This document shows positions 58,335 to 64,000 of a DNA stretch of 64,000 nt, piece by piece. The DNA is from Flammulina velutipes (lineage: Eukaryota > Basidiomycota > Agaricomycetes > Agaricales > Physalacriaceae): the NCBI GenBank assembly GCA_011800155.1, contig CM022368.1, positions 2,852,001-2,916,000 on the forward strand. The letters are read 5' to 3'. Position numbers and translations under genes: made by a program. Under the pieces are notes generated by a model that did not search any database, was not told the origin of the DNA, and saw only the letters and a list, made by a program, of their open reading frames with translations. Each line of letters opens with the position of its first letter. Position 1 is the first letter of the stretch.

Positions 58335-59116
58335 TTACGCTACTGCACCGACCTGCATCTCGCGCCCCATGCCAGACTTGATCCATTCCTCCCTTGCACG
58401 CACGTCCGAACTCACCTCCTCCTCATCTTCACGCATCTTTCTGTCCCATTCCTCCTCATCGAAAAGGTATCCGAACTTCCCGTCCGTGTCCAAATGAACT
58501 TTCGTCGACTTGACATGGGCGAAATCGACTGGGCGAGCGTATCGCATAAGCGCGCACTCCACTCCCAGCCAACCCTGCACATCGAGATCTAAGCCGCGGC
58601 GCAGGTCTTTGCGAAATTCACCTGAAGTTCGCATCCAGCAGGCAACGTTCACGACATCCTCATGCTGGTAGATACCCATCTCGTGGAATCGAATCCCCAG
58701 GGTGTCCAGCAAATTGTCTTGCAGCCATTTTCGGACGCTCTCATGAACGAACTCTGTATCCGGCGATAACACCCAACCTGGCGCCAGACGCGAGCGAAGA
58801 GCAGGCAAGTCCGTGGAAGTGGGGTCGTACTCTAAACCTGATATTTATGAGTGGAGTAGGGAGGGAGTGGAAGATGGAGACATACTCTCATCAACGGTAC
58901 TCTGCAAAAAATAGCGAGGCTGTAACGGGCGGAGAGTGCGAAGCACCTCATTAATTTTACTAAACATTCCTTAATGTTGAGCGTGCAGCGCAATGGAGAA
59001 AAGCAAATGTCAACGTACGACCAATGGATTTCAGCAAAGCTGATGTGGAGGCGCCTTCTCTCTTGAAACAGTAGGCGCTTTCTCTGCTGGATAATGTTGT
59101 TGTCTTCGGCGGACAT
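58335..59116 (-). CDS. KDZ-3 cargo gene of unknown function
   Basis: From an ATG at 59,116, exons join through GTACGT...TTAAG and GTATGT...ATCAG introns into a frame ending at 58,335-58,337. The product is about 220 residues, acidic toward the C-terminus. It has a basic helical start (QQRKRLLFQERRRLH), a middle SKINEVLRTLRPLQPRYFLQ segment, and a globular part with VHESVRKWLQDNL and FAHVKSTKVHLD. I do not recognise the family. It is divergent from the gene at 59,340 with about 220 bp between, suggesting joint control. Confidence 0.55.
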
Positions 59117-59339
59117 AGGCAACGGAAACATAGTGGTGAACAAGATGGTTGCGAAGCAGAACTTTTATTTCACATTCCAGCTCGCAGTGAGGCAATATTG
59201 GACCATATCGTAAAAGTCCAATAAAAGTCCAATAAAGGATAATGTTGATCTTGATTCCATACGCACTTAAGGAGCGACTTCGGCTAGCATCAACTCTCCC
59301 TCCCACCAACCAAGTCCTCACATCGACATAACGGCGGAT
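59117..59339. promoter_or_regulatory. Divergent promoter of two KDZ-3 cargo genes
   Basis: This is the 223-bp gap between the starts of the genes at 59,116 (-) and 59,340 (+). It holds a short direct repeat, AAAGTCCAATAAA at 59,213 and 59,224. No gene is present. Confidence 0.45.
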
Positions 59340-60084
59340 ATGGGACGCAAGAAATTATATCATACAGAGGAGGAGAAAGCTGAGGCTAAGCGGCGCCATC
59401 GTATGGATTGGTACGACCGGTGAGTGGGTTTTAATTTAATGGACCTCATCTCATCCTTATTTTATATAGCAATCGCCATAAGGTCTTGAAAGCTTACAAG
59501 ATGCATAGAGCCAGTGAAGTACAAGAAACCGCTAAGGCCAGTAGCAGTCGTCTCAGGTCTTCGGTAACGAGTGTGGCGTCTACGAGCACGAAATCTACGA
59601 GACCGGCGGCCCGCAACCACATTGATTCTAATGCGGTCGCACAAAGGTATGGTTATATTTCACATCATTATCTTTTCCAAGCCTAACATAGTCCAGCAGA
59701 ACTCACTCCGACCACGATGCGGTGACGCCACAGATCTTCTTGGGTCGCGTGCACCAACAAAACAGACTGCTGAACGAGTTCATGCAAACAAGTGCCGAGA
59801 GTTTCTGTGTTAGGGTCGCTGATGAAGTAGCCCATACGCCCAAGGATCACCAAATTGAGTGTGTCCGGAAATACTTGGAAAGTGTGGCGTCTCTCATTGA
59901 CGCTGCACGTCCTCATACTGTTGCCCTTTACAACCAATATGGCATGATCCCCGAATGGAGGGAGGCGAAGACCATCCAAAACGGCATGGGTATGGTCATC
60001 CAATATCTGGATGAAATTCACCATCACGCCGAAATCGACGATCTGGAGGGGGCATTGTCGCTGAGCTTGTTATCATTTCAATAA
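59340..60084 (+). CDS. KDZ-3 cargo: small basic protein with helical C-terminus
   Basis: The ATG at 59,340 begins MGRKKLYHTEEEKAEAKRRH, a short basic start I associate with many uncharacterised Agaricomycete proteins. Two introns (GTGAGT...TATAG, then GTATGG...CCAG) join three exons; the second is basic and Ser/Arg-rich. The third has FLGRVHQQNRLLNEFMQ and KYLESVASLIDAARPH, then an Asp/Glu-rich end, stop at 60,082-60,084. The start may contact nucleic acid, but no named domain is visible. Its stop is only 12 bp from that of the convergent gene at 60,097. Confidence 0.6.
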
Positions 60085-60096
60085 TCATATTTAAAA

Positions 60097-61018
60097 TTAG
60101 GCCCGCGGAACTGCATGTATCTCCTTGCGCTGAACTGCCCCCAAATATTTCTCTCTCGCAACTGTGATTGAAGTAAAGCTGTCATGAAGTGAGTTGGGAG
60201 CCTTCGAGTAAGACAGGTGGGCTTCGATGCTATTGCAGACGTCAGGTGGCGTGTAAAAAATAGGAGGTAAGACCCACATGGAAGTAAAGATACCGGGCCA
60301 GTATCCGCGATACACGCAATAGTACCGTCGATACTCATCACTCGGACACAACGGTGTCAACGGGGGCGCCATTAATTCACGTGGATTCAACGCCACGGGA
60401 AGCGTCCGTGGAATCGGCTCTTCTCCATCAACGCCACCGATCCAGCCTCTCTCATCCGCATATTCCAACGCGGCACGAGCTTCTGCCTGTGTGGCGTACC
60501 CTTGTAAACAATTGCCGGTTACGCCCTCCGTCGCTCTCTTCGCGCTGACCCACCCAGTATGAAGCCCGGAAGGCTTCCCTACAAACACAACATAAAAGGG
60601 CGGTCGCTTTCTTCGCCTCTTCTTCCGCTTGACCTGGGCTACCACATGTGCACCTGCCAATTGAGCGGTTCCAGCGTTCGCCCTGAGAATCAAGTTAGTG
60701 GTTTGAGCGCGCAAGACAACCGATCATCAAACCAGTGAGTGGTCGTGGTGAGTCCACCTGAAGTTATTTGATACAGAGTGGTGTCCACATCGGGCGCTGG
60801 CAATGGAATCAATCGAGAGTCACCCGTCAGAAAGAAAGAAAGATACCTGGCCTATTGGCTTCCGCATCTTCAGCAAGCGCGAGGGCGGCGATAAGACCAC
60901 AGATCTCATCGTTATCCGACAGCTCGAGATCCATACTGTCATCGGCACACGTCTCATATTCACTAGATTCGGACGACGAGCTGACCCAGATAACGGGGTA
61001 GCCCTCAGATTCACTCAT
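60097..61018 (-). CDS. KDZ-3 protein with two RNase H1-N / viroplasmin-like domains
   Basis: From the ATG at 61,018 an acidic first exon is followed by introns of about 50 nt that restore one frame through a short middle exon to the main exon, ending at TAA 60,097-60,099. After a very basic stretch (KRKKRRRKRPP) comes domain 1, FYVVFVGKPSGLHTGWVSA...GYATQAEARAALEYA. Domain 2 is YYCVYRGYWPGIFTS, then an intron, then SIEAHLSYSKAPNSLHDSFTSITVAREKYL. Both have the aromatic strand, G-(L/I)-(H/F)-T turn, the conserved Gly/Lys-rich middle and the closing helix of the RNase H1 N-terminal fold, which binds RNA/DNA hybrids or dsRNA. No catalytic RNase H domain is attached. Confidence 0.7.
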
Positions 61019-61111
61019 CGCAAGAGGGGGAGAAGTGAGGAACACATTCATTGCCACAGGAATACACTATTTAAGTCTCCGACGTTGGAATGATCCGAAC
61101 GGATTGATATC

Positions 61112-61772
61112 TCAAAGATCGGGGCGGCTGCAAACAAGTCAGTGCCCAGAGATAACATGGCGGGGCGAGATAGTGGACTTACACACAGATCCGCATCCAT
61201 CCGGAATTCCTAGCAGCGTTGAAGTGGTCAACAGCGTCACGCAGGCTGTCCTCCTTTTTGCCATGGGCCGAGCTGACTTTGCGTGTCGCCTGGTCAACCT
61301 GGAAACTGAAAAGTCCATGAGATTAGAACCGAACGAAAATGAGAACACGTACGAGTACTTGAAAACTCCCAAGAAAACACCGCGGGTGACAACGTACCAC
61401 TCGCGAGCCTGTTCAGCAGCAGTCACGTAGACCATATCGGTGCTGGGAACTTGGTAGTATTCGACGCCGTGGATGACGGGAGCCTGGACGATGGGAGCCT
61501 GGACGACGGGAGCCTGGACGACAGGCGCCGCGATAACAGAGGGCGCCATCACATTGACAGGAGGAGGTGCAGCTGGGCAACGAATCAGTGTGAATGTTGT
61601 CGCCAACGGAGAGAGGCGACATACTGATGATACTGTATTCACTGGCTTCGTCGTCCTCGCTGTCGGAGGTAGCATCCGTAGAGTGAACAGTGTTAGCCTC
61701 AGTAGTCGACGACAGCGATAAGCGCTGGTCAGGCTGATCGTCGTCGTCGAAATGGGTCTGAGGTTGCGACAT
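61112..61772 (-). CDS. KDZ-3 protein with C-terminal RNase H1-N-like domain
   Basis: The ATG is at 61,772 (MSQPQTHFDDDDQ). An acidic Ser/Thr-rich exon is joined by a GTATGT...GCCCAG intron to an exon with a degenerate repeat of APVVQ/APIVQ. REWYVVTRGVFLGVFK follows; after another intron come VDQATRKVSSAHGKKEDSLRDAVDHFNAA and a short end, stop at 61,112-61,114. The last ~50 residues fit the RNase H1 N-terminal fold pattern. The gene is convergent in layout with none of its neighbours: it follows the two-domain gene's promoter and is divergent from the HMG-like gene at 61,975. Confidence 0.65.
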
Positions 61773-61974
61773 GAGGGGGGAAAATAAGAGGTGATAAACA
61801 AGAACAGAGGAACACCAACTAACCTTAAAGAGAAAGTGGAACGTGTCGGAAACACCAGCCCACATGGTACATTGGAAATGTGGCGGCAGGTGGCGGAAAG
61901 ACAAATAGTGAACGAACGGGCCGTGGTGTTCCTGCGTATCCATTGACATCGTGTCTGTTATCCATTTACCCACA
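61773..61974. promoter_or_regulatory. Divergent promoter, RNase H1-N-like gene and HMG-like gene
   Basis: The 202-bp gap between the two ATGs repeats the arrangement in KDZ-1, where an RNase H1-N-like gene is also divergent from its (+) neighbour. No gene lies inside it. Confidence 0.4.
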
Positions 61975-64000
61975 ATGCCGCCAAAATCGGGAAAGAAGGC
62001 CAAGGCGCAGCGCGAAACCAACAGAGGTTGGGCCGAAGGCGCTCGGGAGGACTTATTGAATGAACACGTCGACGACTTCGCAGCCGCTATGAGTAAAGGT
62101 GCAGCCGCCGAAGAGGAAGTTCTTCGTCGTGTCATTCGCCAATACTTCTACCACTTTGACCTCGATGATACGATTGAACCCTCCCTTCCTCTGAAGCCAT
62201 TCGACGAGGCCTGGACGCCTCCCCTGGAAGATGGAACCTTGGAAGAATTGCGAGCAAAGAGGGATCTGAGGGAAAAGAAGAAAAAGGTCAGCCTCCGTGT
62301 TTGAATGTGCAACAGTGTATTCACCAAGTGGCTAGTCTATCCGAGCGTGGCTCCTTTACCGCTCGCTAAAGTTGTCTTCGATACGTTCGACGGTTCGTCG
62401 CCGCCTCCTGAGCGATGGGTACCTCGCACTCCTCAACAAAGTTGGGAAACTTGGTTTCCGCCCTCCCAAGGCGCGTTCGGCATCGCAGGAATGGCAGAAA
62501 CAAAACAAGGAGGAAGCGTCGCGCATTGTGCAGGATCTCTGGGACATCGAGGTCAATGCCGGGCGACAGACCATCCCAGCGAGGGGAGGCATTTCGGCAA
62601 AGTTTCGTCAAGAGACGATTCAGGCCCACTTTCAGTCTTTCGCCCCAGACGTGCAGAAAGCGTGGGCGGGGAAGGCGAAGGCGGTGGCAGACGGAGCAAA
62701 GGCGGAATGGGACAAGGTCTACAACGGTCCGCCCTCAACAGCGCCTGAGGATCGTGCTGCGTGAGTACATGATGTGTTCAACTTGGGAATGTCACTTACC
62801 GGTCTTGCTAGATGTGTGAGAAACCTCCCAACGTTTCTACAGCCAGTGGCGGAAGGTATCATGAGCCTCACTGGTCTGATGACTATCGTACATGTCGTTG
62901 GTCCGATGGGTGCTATGGATGGGGAAATTGGTGTTATGAGGTGAGCGTGCATGACGAGATCGACACGACGGGACTAACCTGTTTCATAGTGTATGCGCTG
63001 GGAAGAATCTAGATACGGTGCCCGTAACGGTGTCGAAGTGGGATCCTGCCACCTACGAGGCCTGGCGGAACCATCTAGTCAAGTTCGCCCAGACCGCGTA
63101 CAGCGAAAACGACAAGGCTGGCTTCAAGATGTCCTCAAACCCGGTTCTTCCCGCCGACTTCAAGGCGACGGTTCTCGATGATGACACATTGGATGCAGTC
63201 ACCAGCTCAGTCAACGCGGAAGTGGCTGCGAAGGACACGGGCGGGTTGGCCAGCACAGATGACGAAGGATCGGATGGCGATGACACAGACGACGAGGGGG
63301 CTGCATCCCGAAAGCGCCCCGCAGCAGGAACGGGCTCATCCAGCAGCAAACGCCAGAAGACGACAGACGGGGAGGGTTACAAACAGCAACCTAGGTCCGT
63401 TGATCCCAACCTGGTCATGGTGGACGGCCGATGGATGTCCCAGTACGAAGTTCAGCGTGCAGAGAATATGCGCAAGAATAAAGCCATTCTGGACTCTCTG
63501 CAGATCAACACTGCGGCTCTCCCGAAGGCGACGGGGAAGGGAAAGACTAGGAACCCAGCATCGGTGGAGAAGACAGCGGTGCAGCCAGCTGGGGCGCCCG
63601 TGCGACGTCAGTCAGGTCGCCGGAGTGGACGGGAGCTGCAAGGCCCGGCGATTGCTCCTGCTGGGGTAAATGAGATGAGTGACATTGACGAAGGTCACGG
63701 AGGGGACGTACCAATGGACGTAGACCAACCCTCAATGGATATCGTGGACACTATGGCCCCGACACCAGCTGCATCCATCGTGAAAGGTGTTCCCATCGTC
63801 ACGCCCGCAGCTTCTGATACCATGGTAGCGCGAGCCTCCCCGTCGGTCGAGGAAAACCCTCCCATCGTCACGCCTCCACCGTCCGCCGTAGCGCCATCTG
63901 CGTCTGCAGGATCCGTTGTCGCCATTCCTGTCTCCCTGCCTCCCATGCAAGCCCTCCCTGTCGGTGCCCCTCCATCGTCCGCCATCGTTGCGCCCACGTC
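61975..64000 (+). CDS. KDZ-3 accessory HMG-like protein, 3' end outside window
   Basis: The ATG at 61,975 opens a basic start followed by GWAEGAREDLLNEHVDDFAAAMSK, the HMG-like pattern shared with 30,058-32,726. After a GTCAGC...GCTAG intron comes a WLLYRSLKL segment, then QEWQKQNKEEASRIVQDLW and FAPDVQKAWAGKAKA (second HMG-like unit). Two further introns lead to VRNLPTFLQPVAEGIMSLTGL, a VVGPMG turn and VSKWDPATYEAWRNHLVKFAQ. The rest is acidic and then Ser/Pro/Ala/Val-rich, with VDGRWMSQYEVQRAENMRKNK. It is still open at the window edge. The family is widespread next to KDZ transposases in mushrooms, and DNA binding is the expected role. It probably has the tryptophan-rich C-terminal domain beyond the edge. 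Confidence 0.75.

Larger units (their letters stand above)
52188..64000. mobile_element. KDZ-3: large KDZ transposon with cargo, right end outside window
   Basis: The left edge is where GX copy B stops matching copy C, with ACCTGTGGCTGCAGCCTG as the first bases. It contains a transposase (52,523-56,762, -) and six probable genes to its right on both strands, among them two HMG-like and two RNase H1-N-like proteins. The span is at least 11.8 kb, and the last gene runs off the window. The terminus is unrelated to the KDZ-1/FB tip, so it is a different KDZ lineage. No right tip or target duplication can be checked. Confidence 0.75.

Noticed and set aside
52188..64000. TET/JBP dioxygenase as KDZ cargo
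   Set aside because: KDZ elements in mushrooms often carry one, so I looked for the HxD...H...R pattern and fold segments, but none of the visible genes fits. It could lie past the right edge.

Overview
This window reads as a nested transposable-element island from a basidiomycete fungus, most likely an Agaricomycete. The evidence is three Kyakuja-Dileera-Zisupton (KDZ) transposase genes with cysteine-cluster domains, a class known to be expanded in mushroom-forming fungi. Genes carry many short (about 48-65 nt) GT-AG introns, and a Ty3/gypsy retrotransposon is present. I see no recognisable housekeeping gene: nearly every base belongs to a mobile element or to a gene carried by one. All splice models are by eye.

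Layout. (1) 1,742-25,903 is one very large Ty3/gypsy-type LTR retrotransposon. Its 1.57-kb LTRs appear identical except for one 1-bp indel. It holds gag, pro and pol (+), then a (+) accessory gene (ORF3) with a six-cysteine zinc cluster and an array of tiny phase-0 exons, then two multi-exon genes on the opposite strand. It is broken by a palindromic element in the 5' LTR (1-1,741), another in gag (5,251-7,779), a TA-flanked 1.46-kb element in RNase H (10,990-12,452) and another palindromic element in ORF3 (16,694-19,494). (2) 26,181-28,949 is a broken copy of a repeated gene, here called GX, split by a 1.8-kb palindromic element. (3) 28,950-38,944 is a 9,995-bp KDZ transposon with 986-bp, apparently perfect terminal inverted repeats (TIRs) and three genes: transposase, HMG-like protein, and an RNase H1-N/viroplasmin-like protein. 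(4) 38,945-41,829 is a second KDZ transposase cut off by the first. (5) 42,272-45,072 is another palindromic element. (6) 45,963-52,187 holds an unknown gene (GY), two partial GX copies, and a chimeric palindromic element. (7) From 52,188 to the right edge is a third, larger KDZ element with a complete-looking transposase and at least six cargo genes.

How the parts fit. The 2.5-2.8-kb palindromic elements (called FB here) have no transposase. Their outer ~75 bp are nearly identical to the tips of the 10-kb KDZ transposon, so that transposon is the likely source of the enzyme that moves them. They sit inside a retrotransposon with almost identical LTRs, so the burst is very recent. The KDZ elements repeatedly pair a transposase with HMG-like proteins and RNase H1-N-like proteins; I found no TET/JBP dioxygenase in the visible part. 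The retrotransposon is unusual in carrying intron-containing genes on both strands, its own binuclear-zinc-type protein, and many short CGG/CCG inverted repeats.
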